DNA of 64,000 nucleotides, taken from positions 620,001 through 684,000 of the forward strand of contig NZ_JABSNU010000001.1 of the NCBI RefSeq assembly GCF_013266735.1, in the 5' to 3' direction. Numbering within the stretch: position 1 is the stretch's first letter; each line of letters starts with the position of its first letter. Positions 18,182 to 27,862 of the stretch are shown one piece after another. The position numbers were made by a program, and so were the translations under genes. A model generated the notes under the pieces. The model was given only the letters and a program-made list of their open reading frames with translations, ran no database searches and was not told the DNA's origin. The stretch comes from Pedobacter foliorum. Its GTDB lineage: Bacteria; Bacteroidota; Bacteroidia; Sphingobacteriales; Sphingobacteriaceae.

Positions 18182-20544
18182 CGGATCTGATAGCTTATTC
18201 CAACTCTATAATTAAAGGGATCACCTAAACCGCCAGAAACCGTACTTGATCTGCTACCGGTAAAATAGCGCTTATCTGTTAAGTTATACGCATTAAACTG
18301 AATGTGATAACGGCCCCTTTGGTAATTGATGGCTGCATCCAATACAGTATACTCCGGGAACACAAAGTTCTGGTTACTGATCAGGCCAACCTGATCGCTC
18401 ACATAGCGTACACCGCCAGCTATTCCCAGACCTTTTAGTGCAGTACCATAGAGGTTGTATTTTAACCAAAGGTTGGCCATGTGCTTTGGTGCATTTGCAA
18501 AACGATCGCCCTTTTTACCATAAGCACTTGTGCTTAGAATGAGGTGTTCGTTATAGGCATATCCCGCTATAACATTAAAATTTTGAACCGTGCCCGAGGC
18601 AGAGAATTCAATACCCCTGCTTCGGGTACCATCAATTGCGGCCTGACGGTGCGAGTTTTCTTCAGTAGGAGCGGCCGTGAGGATGTTTGCATATTTGATC
18701 TCGTATACGGACAATGTGGTTGACAATTGCTGATGAAAGAAATCAGCCTTAGAACCCAGTTCATATTGACTGGCCGTACGGGTAGGAAAGGGACCACCGG
18801 AAAGCACATTATTTGAAGTTTGAGGATTAAAAGACCTCAGGTAAGTACCATAAAAAGATATATTCTCTATAGGCAGGTAAACCAGTCCAACCCGTGGAAT
18901 CCATCCGGAGGCCTGCAGTTCATCACCTTGTTTATTATCTCTTGCTGATAGTGGGGTTTCCTTTCCATCATACTTATCGTGTCGTAAAGAAAGCAGCGCT
19001 TTAAGGTGTCTGCCAAAACTCACCTGATCCTGAACATAAAAGCCCGCTAAATTGGTAATCCGTTTGTTGTCGTCCGCTTCCTCAGCCGGAACATCAGCTC
19101 CCGGGATGTCATTGCTGTAATCAGGATTAAAAATTGAAATACGGGTAGACGTTTTAAACTGGTAGTCATTTTTAGTCCAACCAAAACGGTTGTAGTCCGC
19201 ACCAACTATGACCTGATGTTTAAAAGGCCCGGTCTTCGTAGCATAGCTTGCATAAGCCGTGGTTTGCAGACTAAAGCGATCGGTTTCCCAATCCTGGTAC
19301 CCTCTGCTGATGGAATCATTTTTGATCTTTCCTAAAGGGATATGATCGGTAAAGTCCAACACATTTCTTACTGCACGTTGCACCACTGTTAGTTTCAGTT
19401 TTTCGTTGAAGCTATGGTCTAAGGTCAGCGTAGCCGATGAATTATTGGTTTTTCCATAATCAGTAGGGCTTTGGATGGTCAGGTTATTGGGATAATAATT
19501 GAAATCGAAAGTGCCATCAGCCCTGGTTCGGATAAAAGTTCCATTATCATACTGCTGAACAGCTTTTTGATGCGCATAATTAATTTCCAGGTGAAGACTT
19601 GTTTTATCTGAAAACAAATAAGTCAATGATGGCGCCAGGAAAATATTTTCTTTATCCTGACCATTACGGAAACTTTCAGATCTGTCGTATCCTATGATGG
19701 CACGATACAATAGTCTTTTGTTTTTAGTCAATGGTCCTGTAAGGTCTGCGGATGCCCGACGGAATTTCCAGCTACCTAGTGACAAGTCTATGTTATAGCG
19801 GCTTTCGGTAAGCGGTTTCTTAGTTACAAAGTTGATTACACCACCAGGAGCCCCTTCACTAAACAAGGCTCCGGAGGGGCCACGAAGTAATTCAACAGCG
19901 GCTACGTTATACAATAGTGGCTGCTGACTCCATAGAAAGAGGTTACCTCTGATGCCATTGTAGAGCAGGAAACTGGCATCATTAGGAGAATAGGCAGTAA
20001 ACCCCCGCATATTGAATGAGCCATTTCCATTATTGGCTTTCATACCCGTGAAAGTACCCGAAAGTTCATTCAGTGTAAAAGCCTGTTTGTCCTGCATGAC
20101 CTCTGAGGATACCACTTGTACCGATTGCGGGGTTTCAAGTAACCGGAGGTCCATTCTGGTAGCGCTGCTGGATTGTTTTACCTGGTAGCGTTTCTTGTTG
20201 GTACTTATGGCCACCTCCTTCAATTCCTGCTTACTTTCTGAGAGCTGCAAATTGAGAAAGGTATTTTTTCCTGCGGTAATGATCAGGTTTTGTTTGAGGG
20301 CAGTGTAGCCTATATTTGAAACCACCAGTACATAGGTGCCCGGAGGAATAGCGTCAAGGCTAAAATTTCCATCAGAATCTGTCTGCGTTTTGATTGCTGT
20401 CTGCTGTAATTGAACGGTGGCGCCGCTAACAGCTTCCTCTTTAGTGGTGACGATACGGCCTTTTAAATTACCTGAGCTAAGTTGTGCGAAAGATGTACTA
20501 CTGATCAACAATAGTAATAATATGCTGAAAATATTGATTTTCAT
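18178..20544 (-). CDS. TonB-dependent siderophore receptor
   Basis: 788 residues from the ATG at 20544, chosen because a proper signal peptide (MKINIFSILLLLLISSTSFAQ) begins there; the longer frame adds 27 unlikely residues. A carboxypeptidase-like beta-sandwich (about 30-110) precedes the plug (SSSATRMDLRLLETPQSVQVVSSEVMQDK, typical of siderophore receptors) and a 22-strand barrel ending in FNYRVGISYQIR. It takes up a ferric siderophore; which one cannot be read. Confidence 0.92.
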   Translation of the reverse strand: MKINIFSILLLLLISSTSFAQLSSGNLKGRIVTTKEEAVSGATVQLQQTAIKTQTDSDGNFSLDAIPPGTYVLVVSNIGYTALKQNLIITAGKNTFLNLQLSESKQELKEVAISTNKKRYQVKQSSSATRMDLRLLETPQSVQVVSSEVMQDKQAFTLNELSGTFTGMKANNGNGSFNMRGFTAYSPNDASFLLYNGIRGNLFLWSQQPLLYNVAAVELLRGPSGALFSEGAPGGVINFVTKKPLTESRYNIDLSLGSWKFRRASADLTGPLTKNKRLLYRAIIGYDRSESFRNGQDKENIFLAPSLTYLFSDKTSLHLEINYAHQKAVQQYDNGTFIRTRADGTFDFNYYPNNLTIQSPTDYGKTNNSSATLTLDHSFNEKLKLTVVQRAVRNVLDFTDHIPLGKIKNDSISRGYQDWETDRFSLQTTAYASYATKTGPFKHQVIVGADYNRFGWTKNDYQFKTSTRISIFNPDYSNDIPGADVPAEEADDNKRITNLAGFYVQDQVSFGRHLKALLSLRHDKYDGKETPLSARDNKQGDELQASGWIPRVGLVYLPIENISFYGTYLRSFNPQTSNNVLSGGPFPTRTASQYELGSKADFFHQQLSTTLSVYEIKYANILTAAPTEENSHRQAAIDGTRSRGIEFSASGTVQNFNVIAGYAYNEHLILSTSAYGKKGDRFANAPKHMANLWLKYNLYGTALKGLGIAGGVRYVSDQVGLISNQNFVFPEYTVLDAAINYQRGRYHIQFNAYNLTDKRYFTGSRSSTVSGGLGDPFNYRVGISYQIR

Positions 20545-20752
20545 TTGAAAGTATAAAATAGGTTGATGAAGCAACCATCCGGTACGATTTTTCACATACG
20601 GTCGGTAGTGCTTCATTGTATTCAATTGATAATTTCTGCAAGCCCGGTCAGGTCAAATTAACCAGCCAGAGCTGCATCACGAATTCGGCCATAAAATGGC
20701 ACATGGGTAAATTGGTATACTCCCGAATTGTGATTAAATAAGATAAGAATGC

Positions 20753-21136
20753 TTAGGCAGTAGGGGCCTGAGGTGGTTTGAAGATGTCGTTGGTAAAAGA
20801 AGAGGGTTTAAACTTTAGGTAGAAAGGATTGAAAGCGTTAACTGTAGGCGCAAGCTGGGATTCATTCAACTCAAGCATGTTCAATTTGCAAAAAAACAGC
20901 ACATTCGCTTTTTCCAGATTCGCTGTTCTCTGTTTTTCTTCATTTTGCTCAGCCAGTTTCAGTTTTTTTGCCAGGACACACCGTCCGTTACAGTGCATTT
21001 CCGGTTTATCCTTATTTTCACAAAAGGCCATAGTAATGTAGTCCTGATTAATTTTAAAAGCAAGGATAATCCCGAGCTTATTAAAGGACTGCATACAGAT
21101 CATGAGTAGTAATAAAAGACAAACTAATCTTCTCAA
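20753..21136 (-). CDS. Small exported CNGRC-motif protein
   Basis: 127 residues: an N-terminal hydrophobic segment, then MHCNGRCVLAKKLKLAEQNEEKQR, and a tail rich in Phe and Pro. Proteins with a CNGxC segment near the N-terminus recur next to TonB receptors and PepSY genes in Bacteroidetes; the two cysteines could bind a metal. It lies about 210 bases upstream of the receptor on the same strand. The function is unknown. Confidence 0.7.
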   Translation of the reverse strand: MRRLVCLLLLLMICMQSFNKLGIILAFKINQDYITMAFCENKDKPEMHCNGRCVLAKKLKLAEQNEEKQRTANLEKANVLFFCKLNMLELNESQLAPTVNAFNPFYLKFKPSSFTNDIFKPPQAPTA

Positions 21137-21506
21137 TTATTGGGTTTTTATTGGGGCAAAGGTATTGTTTTTTGTGGTACCGGAAAAATCATTTCAGATT
21201 TAAGTAAGCTGAAATGATCTGGGTCATACGATTCAAAATGGGCGGAATCGAAATCTACAGAAATGACCTCGATAATGCAGGCCTCCAGGGCGCAAGCAGC
21301 ACTCTGACACGGCTTTCTGTTTGATTTATTCCCGAAAACCAAGTCCTGCAATCGCCTCCGCTTTCACTGATCATTTCTGGTTTATCCATAATGGCCTCAT
21401 CCGCCCATAGGTTGACACCTGGTCAGGTCTGCTTTTTTTTACAATTTGGAGGCTTAACTATTTGCTGAGTTGCGACCTGAGACGCTTGAAACAGGTTTAC
21501 AAGATA
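21137..21506. other. Stretch with a possible small frame
   Basis: A minus-strand frame at 21148-21351 reads 67 residues (SAACALEACIIEVISVDF, then DPDHFSLLKSEMIFPVPQ) but has only a TTG start, and a stop sits shortly upstream. It ends 11 bases before the CNGRC gene, as an operon member would. It may be a small unrecognised protein or a remnant. The rest shows nothing clear; CATAGGTTGACA at about 21407 recurs near 26923. Confidence 0.3.
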
Positions 21507-22814
21507 TCAGGTTACAGGTTCAAGTTCTGCGCGGACCGTGCTGCGTTTTGGCTCAGTCCTCCCTTCGCCACCTTTGTTATTGCTGTCGGTTCCTTTCTTT
21601 TTCTTTTTAAACTTACGGCCATACCAGATCAAAAAACCTGTAATTGGCAAACTTGCGCCGATCAGTGAAGCCAAAAATGCCAATACCTTTCCCGGAAAAC
21701 CCAGGATACTGCCCACATGGATATCGTAGTTCATTTTTCGCAGTTTCTGTCCAAAAGAAGCTTGTTCATAAGCTACCGAATAGGGATCACGTCGCTTCAG
21801 CTCTTTGAGCGTATGCTGGTCAAAGGTATAGCCTTTACTATTGTAAAACTGACCTGAACTTGGATAGACCGTGATGTCAATCGTTGCAGCGGCACGTTTA
21901 GGATCTGGAAAGGAGTAATAAAAGCCCGTAGACCTGGGGTTCTTAGCGATCACTTTTTCCCAGGCAGCATCCATCGCCTGTACAGGCGTGTATATTTTAC
22001 CTACCTGGAGGGAATCTGATTTCAAACGTCTGAATTCACCAAGCTGCTCACCGCCACTGGTTAGCCAGTACATACCTTCACTATACCATTGAATGCCGTA
22101 AACCATCCCGGTTAACGCTATTGCCGCTAAAAACAGCAGGGAATAAAACCCCAGTACATTGTGTAAATCCAGATTTACGCGCTTGAAAGAAGCTCCCCAT
22201 TTGATCTTGAAACTTTTATCGGTAGTGGATTTGTTCCATTTTTTTGGATACCACCATATCAGACCAGTGATCAGCAGGACCACAAATACCAATGTCCCAT
22301 AATTTACAATAGGTCTGCCAATTTCATAAGGAAGCCAAAGGAAGCGGTGCCCGTTCAATATAAAACGAAAGAAGTCAACCTCAGCAGGCTTGCGCACGGT
22401 ATTGCTGATCACTGCTCCAGTATAAGGATTGAGCTTCAGTTGCACGCCACCACCTCTTCGTCCAGCACCACCGCGGCCTCCCTTTTCCACACGATTTCTC
22501 AGGTTAAGGTTGATGACCTCTCCCTGATGGTAATTCGCATAAGCAGGGACTTTGTCGCGATAAAGTGAAGCTGCAATCTGAGTCAGCTGTGAAGGGGTAA
22601 GTACCGGCTTGTCTTGCCATTCTACCTTATTTTCCGGATGGATCAGGTTCTCAATTTCTTCATTGAAAACCCAGATACAACCAGTTACACAAACAATCAG
22701 AACAATGACCCCGGAAACCAGGCCCAACCATAAATGCAGCCATTTGTTAATCCTGTTAAAAAGAGAATCTTTGCGCTTCTTTTTCGGTGTTGAAGTTTTA
22801 TTTTCGATGATCAT
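21507..22814 (-). CDS. PepSY-associated membrane protein
   Basis: 435 residues with the PepSY_TM layout: INKWLHLWLGLVSGVIVLIVCVTGCIWVF, FRFILNGHRFLWLP, LDLHNVLGFYSLLFLAAIALTGMVYG and a last helix near VLAFLASLIGASLPITGFLIW. A periplasmic PepSY region lies between helices. The tail after the last helix is strongly basic. It is probably a membrane haem protein working with the DUF4374 lipoprotein and the receptor upstream to release iron from a siderophore. Confidence 0.88.
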   Translation of the reverse strand: MIIENKTSTPKKKRKDSLFNRINKWLHLWLGLVSGVIVLIVCVTGCIWVFNEEIENLIHPENKVEWQDKPVLTPSQLTQIAASLYRDKVPAYANYHQGEVINLNLRNRVEKGGRGGAGRRGGGVQLKLNPYTGAVISNTVRKPAEVDFFRFILNGHRFLWLPYEIGRPIVNYGTLVFVVLLITGLIWWYPKKWNKSTTDKSFKIKWGASFKRVNLDLHNVLGFYSLLFLAAIALTGMVYGIQWYSEGMYWLTSGGEQLGEFRRLKSDSLQVGKIYTPVQAMDAAWEKVIAKNPRSTGFYYSFPDPKRAAATIDITVYPSSGQFYNSKGYTFDQHTLKELKRRDPYSVAYEQASFGQKLRKMNYDIHVGSILGFPGKVLAFLASLIGASLPITGFLIWYGRKFKKKKKGTDSNNKGGEGRTEPKRSTVRAELEPVT

Positions 22815-22870
22815 TGTGCTAATTTGTTTGGTGTAAATATTTAAGGTGTGCTTTATTTGGGGATGGTTTA

Positions 22871-24100
22871 TTATTGCAGGTGTTGGATTGCAGTGATCAG
22901 ACCGCCCTCTACCTGAAGTCCTTTTGTCGCTTTATGATTGGAGGCATCAATCTTGTAAACCCAGGTCGTCCCATCTTTTAAGTTCACACCGACATAACCG
23001 GTTTTACCATCTTTGGGACTATAATTGTTGTCAGTTAGGTCTACAATGGCAGCAGGTTCAGGGAAGCCGGTTACAGCGGATACAGTCTTGTTGACTACAT
23101 CTACAATGGCCAAAGACTTACCAGTAACATATGCACCCTTAGTTGCCTTTGGTTCCATGTTCGCAATAAACTTGTTTTGTCCAATGTATAGCCAATTGGT
23201 GATCACATAACCATTAGATGCAGTTTCAAAATTCATCAGGTAGCTCTGGTCAAATTCTGTAGTACCAGCTTTGATGCGCGTAATTGAAGAAGGCTTAGTT
23301 GAAGTCAGTTTAGAGTCGTCAGTAGCTACTGATGATGAAAATGCATAAACGTCTCCATTTTCTACTAAACCAAGACCATCAGTGAAATACCTTCCAATGA
23401 AACTCGTTCTGGTATCCTTGATTGTCTTTTCATATTTCATTCCCGGGTAAGAATATACCGCGATACCAGCCTGATCCGGATATTTGGTAAAGAAGTTTCT
23501 CCCGGTAATAGAGAAAAATGGCGCAAACACTTTGTTTCCTACTTGCTTCAGCCAGCTGAAATGAGCAATTTCCCCGTTTCCGGCAGGCTGAAGCGCATCT
23601 ATAGTACCCTCTGCTGTCTGCACATTGGTTTTGGAATCCACTATATACCAGGTATGTAAAGTACTGGCGCCAGCAGCTGCAAAGGATCTGGCAACTTTTA
23701 CCATTAAAATATCATCATTAACCGGGGCAAATGCCTGGACCGTCGCCGCTACGAAGTCATTCAACTTATTTAATTTTCCAGCTTTAACATCGTAAACCGT
23801 AACGGCACCAGGACTTCCCTGACCGTAGAGCATACTGAAAAACTTATTACCAAGTGTTACATAATAACGGTAAGTACCATCCTGTTCCACGCCATTACCT
23901 ACAATAGAGACCTTACCTTCATCAAGACTGGAAGCAGTCAGCAAATAGTCGGCTACATTTTCAATCGCAGTCGGTGTAACCGCAAGTACATAATTTCCAG
24001 GATTTTCCGGGATCGCCTCTCTGTCTTTCTTTTTATCGCAAGAACTTAAAACTGCGGCAAATGCCAGGGCCAAAAGCGTTTTGGTCATTGTTGTTTTCAT
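22871..24100 (-). CDS. DUF4374 family lipoprotein
   Basis: 409 residues with a lipoprotein signal (LAFAAVLSSCDKKKD). The body is a predicted beta-propeller-like exported protein of the DUF4374 family, which recurs between TonB receptors and PepSY proteins in Bacteroidetes. It is likely a surface or periplasmic siderophore-handling partner of the receptor 23 bases upstream. The exact role is not established. Confidence 0.85.
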   Translation of the reverse strand: MKTTMTKTLLALAFAAVLSSCDKKKDREAIPENPGNYVLAVTPTAIENVADYLLTASSLDEGKVSIVGNGVEQDGTYRYYVTLGNKFFSMLYGQGSPGAVTVYDVKAGKLNKLNDFVAATVQAFAPVNDDILMVKVARSFAAAGASTLHTWYIVDSKTNVQTAEGTIDALQPAGNGEIAHFSWLKQVGNKVFAPFFSITGRNFFTKYPDQAGIAVYSYPGMKYEKTIKDTRTSFIGRYFTDGLGLVENGDVYAFSSSVATDDSKLTSTKPSSITRIKAGTTEFDQSYLMNFETASNGYVITNWLYIGQNKFIANMEPKATKGAYVTGKSLAIVDVVNKTVSAVTGFPEPAAIVDLTDNNYSPKDGKTGYVGVNLKDGTTWVYKIDASNHKATKGLQVEGGLITAIQHLQ

Positions 24101-24123
24101 ATTGATTTTTTTAAAAATTAGTA

Positions 24124-26511
24124 TTATTGTGATTTGTTGATGAAATACCTAAGGTTTAAATAGAAACCACGACCAGGCTTCTGCAAGCTAAAATTGTCGA
24201 ATACTGGTCTATCTGTAATGTTTTTTGCTTCAAGAGAAATGTTATAGCGACCGTTTTTGATGCTATACACAAAGTTCAGGTCATGGGCAAGCTGCGTAGG
24301 AATGCCATTTTTGTCTTCAGGTCCGGAACGGTTGCCCAGACTTGGCCAATACAGCCAAAAGGAATTTACGTACAATAGGTTATAGCCCAGGGTAAGATGG
24401 TTACCCTTTTTAAAAACATCCTTGAAAGAAGCTGATATATCTGCGTTGCCAAAAAAGTAGGGGATATTAGGCATCTGATCCAGATAGACGATGCTTTCGT
24501 TCTCGTAAAATCCACCACCCGGCTTTGGATCATATTTCTGAAGATTCTTTAACATCTGGTAGGTAACGGTAGCACCTACACTCAGCCAATTTTTATAAGA
24601 ATACCTGATTTCTCCATCAATTCCGGTAGTACGCACACCCTGGCGGTTATCCGCAATTAACAAATTCTGGGACCCACTTGTGCCACCGACAAATTTGTTG
24701 TAAATAAAGTCACCTGAATACCTGTAAATAGCATTTGCAGTTATCGAAAGCCGATTGATCTCATTAAATTCAAACCCATACACAAGACCTAAATTGACAT
24801 TGTCACTTTTTTCCGGTTTTAAGTCCGGACTAGGAGCCTGATTTTCCAGATCACCAAATACTTCATTTGCTTCAGGCATTCGGTTGGTCAGCTCATAAGA
24901 AGTTCGGATTTGTAAGTTTGGACTCAGGTAATAGGCGAGGGCCATACCATAACCAAATTTATCCGTCGATTTATTGATGTTTCTGCTTCCGATTACATTG
25001 TTCAGATAGATGTATTTTCCGAAGAGACTAACGCTCCATTTATTGTCAAGGTCATATCCATAACCAAAACCAAAGACATTCTTATCCATTTTTTTTGCCG
25101 GATCCAATGCATTTTTCTCTGGGAACAGCAAATCATCCGTTTTTCGGTTGAAGGTTGAAAACACATTGTTTATGGCGACCGAATGATGATCAGTAATTTT
25201 ATAGCTCAACATCGTTGTGGCCAGACCATTGTAATTCCTGAATTTAGAGAGCATCCCGCCATCTGTCCGTTCACCTCTGGTTTTCTTCGGATCCCGGATA
25301 CCGTCCCAATCGTAATCTGCCATAGCGGTATCGATCGTTTTTTCATATCCAAGATTATAGTTGGCATTCACCGTCAGGTCCAGGCCCTTAATCAGGTTTG
25401 TCTTTTTGTATTTAAGCGTTGGCATAACAATCCTCCCGCGCCTGTGCAACTGGCCATAAACGCTTTCCGGTCTGGCTGCAGTCTGTATTTCTTTATAGTT
25501 CTGGCCTAATGTTATTCCAAACAAAAGGTTGTCCGCAAAGGACTTGTTGACCAAGCCGACGTTTGCGATCAAAGTTTCATTGTGATAAGTATCGTGAAAT
25601 CTGCGGACTGATGGCGCCCTTTTGTCTGACTCCATGCTATTCTGCAACAGCGTTCTTAAGTCTGTTTTGTAACTGTTATCCGAGTAATTCTGGAAGGCAC
25701 TGAGTTGTAGTGTCAATCCCGCTCTGGAAGTAACCGCTGCATTCACTACAGTCCGATGGGTATTGAATGAGCCGTAGGAATAAGAGGCATCCACATAATT
25801 CCGGTGCCTGTTCCCCGTTACGATATTAACAGCACCGCCCAGCGCGTCTGAGCCCAACCACATCGGTACCACGCCTTTGTAAACCTCTACACGTTCCGCG
25901 ACGTTGATCGGAATGTTGTTGATCTGAAATGACGACCCGAAATTGTCCATTGGGATACCGTCTATAAAGTAACGGATGTGGTTCCCCGAAAATCCATTCA
26001 ATGATAAATTGAAATTGGATCCCACACCACCTGATTCTCTTACCCTAACACCAGCGACACGATCCAGCGCTCCGGAGATATCCAATGTGGTGTTGTACAG
26101 TTTAGTCGCATCAATCGCTGTTACATTGAAAGCCTGTCGGTTTACCTCCTGGGCCTTTGTGCGCCCCAAGACAGTAACCGTTTCCATTTCTTTGGCATCC
26201 TCCTGAAAACTGAAATTCACTTTTGAATCGGTACCCGCCTCCAATTTTACGGTTCTCTTCTCCGGTTTAAACCCGATTGCGGTAATGTGCAGGAGGTAAG
26301 TTCCGGGCTTCAGGTTGCTGATCTTATAATATCCGTTTTGGTCAGATGCCGTCCCGTAGTTTGAGTTTTGAATTTTGACGGAAGCTGCTGACAATGGTTC
26401 TCCCGATGATGATTTTAATTGGCCGCTAATACTTGACAGCTGTGATTGGGCCTTGGAAAAAATAGCATACGCCATTAGTATGCTGAGTAGCATAATTTTT
26501 TTAACTTGCAT
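24124..26511 (-). CDS. TonB-dependent receptor, first gene of the iron operon
   Basis: 795 residues: signal peptide (to about 21), carboxypeptidase-like domain (LSSISGQLKSSSGEPLSAASVKIQ), plug (about 130-240, VYKGVVPMWLGSDALGGAVNIVT), then the barrel ending GRGFYLNLRYFINKS. It imports an iron chelate, judged from the DUF4374 and PepSY genes that follow and the Fur-like box in its promoter. A short hairpin-rich leader precedes the start. Confidence 0.92.
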   Translation of the reverse strand: MQVKKIMLLSILMAYAIFSKAQSQLSSISGQLKSSSGEPLSAASVKIQNSNYGTASDQNGYYKISNLKPGTYLLHITAIGFKPEKRTVKLEAGTDSKVNFSFQEDAKEMETVTVLGRTKAQEVNRQAFNVTAIDATKLYNTTLDISGALDRVAGVRVRESGGVGSNFNLSLNGFSGNHIRYFIDGIPMDNFGSSFQINNIPINVAERVEVYKGVVPMWLGSDALGGAVNIVTGNRHRNYVDASYSYGSFNTHRTVVNAAVTSRAGLTLQLSAFQNYSDNSYKTDLRTLLQNSMESDKRAPSVRRFHDTYHNETLIANVGLVNKSFADNLLFGITLGQNYKEIQTAARPESVYGQLHRRGRIVMPTLKYKKTNLIKGLDLTVNANYNLGYEKTIDTAMADYDWDGIRDPKKTRGERTDGGMLSKFRNYNGLATTMLSYKITDHHSVAINNVFSTFNRKTDDLLFPEKNALDPAKKMDKNVFGFGYGYDLDNKWSVSLFGKYIYLNNVIGSRNINKSTDKFGYGMALAYYLSPNLQIRTSYELTNRMPEANEVFGDLENQAPSPDLKPEKSDNVNLGLVYGFEFNEINRLSITANAIYRYSGDFIYNKFVGGTSGSQNLLIADNRQGVRTTGIDGEIRYSYKNWLSVGATVTYQMLKNLQKYDPKPGGGFYENESIVYLDQMPNIPYFFGNADISASFKDVFKKGNHLTLGYNLLYVNSFWLYWPSLGNRSGPEDKNGIPTQLAHDLNFVYSIKNGRYNISLEAKNITDRPVFDNFSLQKPGRGFYLNLRYFINKSQ

Positions 26512-26534
26512 TACTTTTAACTTCGATTAAAGGT

Positions 26535-26578
26535 GAGCCGGCTTGCCGGTTAGCCACACGGGTCCGAAACCGTGTGGC
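26535..26578 (-). ncRNA. Two-hairpin mRNA leader of the TonB receptor operon
   Basis: In the predicted leader of about 70 bases, GCCACACGG (26578-26570 on the minus strand) pairs perfectly with CCGTGTGGC (26561-26553) around an eight-base loop. CCGGC (26549-26545) pairs with GCCGG (26542-26538) around a very short loop. The first hairpin starts only a few bases after the predicted transcript start. It could stabilise the mRNA or act as a cis-regulatory RNA; no known riboswitch class was recognised. Confidence 0.5.
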
Positions 26579-26590
26579 ATTTTTATGTCG

Positions 26591-26622
26591 CAAATATATA
26601 CTTATTTAGATTAAGTCCAAAT
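26591..26622 (-). promoter_or_regulatory. Consensus promoter overlaid by a Fur-like box
   Basis: Minus strand: -33 TTTG (26621-26618), 19 bases, then -7 TATATTTG (26598-26591), an exact fit to the Bacteroidetes promoter TTTG-N19-TAnnTTTG. The spacer and -33 carry ATTTAGATTAAGTCCAAAT (26604-26622), an imperfect 19-base palindrome like iron-regulator boxes of the ATTTAGA-N5-TCTAAAT type. Binding there would block the promoter when iron is plentiful. Confidence 0.65.
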
Positions 26623-27142
26623 TATAATAAGGATCAATTCATGATTTTTATATCAATTTAAAGTACCTCATGAAATTTTCGGATTAAATTCTACTTATTG
26701 ACATTACAGCCAACAAAAACAACCTTAGGACCATCAGTTGACAGACATACATTTTTGGATGTAGCGTATTTGAATGATAAGGACAGTTCCTAAGCCCATT
26801 TATTTTCGAAACCAGCTGATCATTTTGGGATTCTTCTCAACTTTTACTGGCAAATTTAGATGCGCTTATGTGTGCTCCCCAACGAATGCTTTTAGACTGT
26901 TATTCCAATGGGGCTCAATCGGCCATAGGTTGACAATTTATCTTTTGCTTGCTATTGAATCCATTTGAGGGCAGGACAAAATGTATATTTAAATTATCAA
27001 ATTCTATATTTTTCTTCTGGCTTTAACGATTAATTTTGTTACTTGACAATCACTATACTTTCGTTTCTGACCAAATTAAAACTTATCATTTGATACTGAC
27101 AACTCTTGAAAGAAGCAGCGCTCAAGAACTAATCGCAATCTT
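26623..27142. other. Gene-free stretch with repeat copy E
   Basis: No gene is supported. The stretch holds the dispersed repeat at 26827-26910 and, just after it, CGGCCATAGGTTGACA, partly shared with about 21403. A short plus frame at 26774-26968 is made of the repeat itself and is not a credible gene. Confidence 0.45.
26827..26910 (-). repeat. Dispersed repeat copy E
   Basis: GGATTCTTCTCAACTTTTAC, then AAATTTAGATGCGCTTATG, then CGAATGCTTTTAGACTG. It aligns with the second half of 5426-5527 with scattered mismatches over about 80 bases. It is probably part of a decayed mobile element. Confidence 0.55.
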
Positions 27143-27664
27143 ATGATGAAACAAACCATTTCTTGCGCTTCTTTGATAAAAAAAATAGGCATCACTTTAG
27201 TGTTTCTATTTAGGCTGAGCCCACTTTATGCGCAGTTAGTGGTAAGTGAGCTTAAATGTGAATATCGTCGGGACCCACTTGGCATTGAAATACAGCAACC
27301 CCGATTGGCATGGCAATTGAATTCAACGCGACAGCATGTAATGCAAACAGCTTATCGGATTCTGGTTGCGGACAATCTTCAGTCGCTCGATAAAAATATC
27401 GGTAATGTCTGGGACACTAGAAAAGTCAATTCGGATGCTTCAATCCAGATCAGATACAGCGGACTAAAACTCCTTCCAACTCAGGTTTATTACTGGAAGG
27501 TCATGGTCTGGGATAACCATAATCAAATGTCTTCATGGTCAGCAGGAGCGAAATGGCAGATGAGCCTATCGGGGAACTGGAAAGGAGCAAAGTGGATTGC
27601 CTATGACCGTCATAGCTATTGCTCAGGGCGGTTTTTTTATAACTCCCTAGCCTTGAAGCCGTAA
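27143..27664 (+). pseudogene. N-terminal stump of an alpha-L-rhamnosidase (GH78)
   Basis: 173 codons: signal peptide, then VSELKCEYRRDPLGIEIQQPRLAWQL and PTQVYYWKVMVWDNHNQMSSWSAGAKWQMSLSGNWKGAKWIAYD, the N-terminal beta-sandwich of Bacteroidetes GH78 enzymes. Full proteins are near 900-1100 residues; the (alpha/alpha)6 catalytic barrel is absent and the frame ends abruptly. It is a truncated gene, not a small protein family. Confidence 0.8.
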
Positions 27665-27862
27665 ATCATCTTCGTATAGATCGAATTTACCAATTCAGGT
27701 TTCCATCCCGCCTTTTTAAACATCTGGTAACATCTTTTCCCGATGAAAAAACAGTAAAATAAATGCTGCAATAGCAGGAGTAGAGCTAAATGAAGCTCGC
27801 GTCTTAAATTATTTCAGGTATTTCCCTAAAAAATAGCCAGTAAAAAATTATAGAGAATACTA

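Noticed and set aside
26535-26590. Cobalamin or TPP riboswitch in the TonB receptor leader
   Set aside because: Neither the B12 box nor the TPP core words are present, and the leader of about 70 bases is too short for a cobalamin riboswitch.
26774-26968. Small plus-strand frame as a gene
   Set aside because: Most of it consists of the dispersed repeat shared with 5426-5527, and it has no recognisable protein content.
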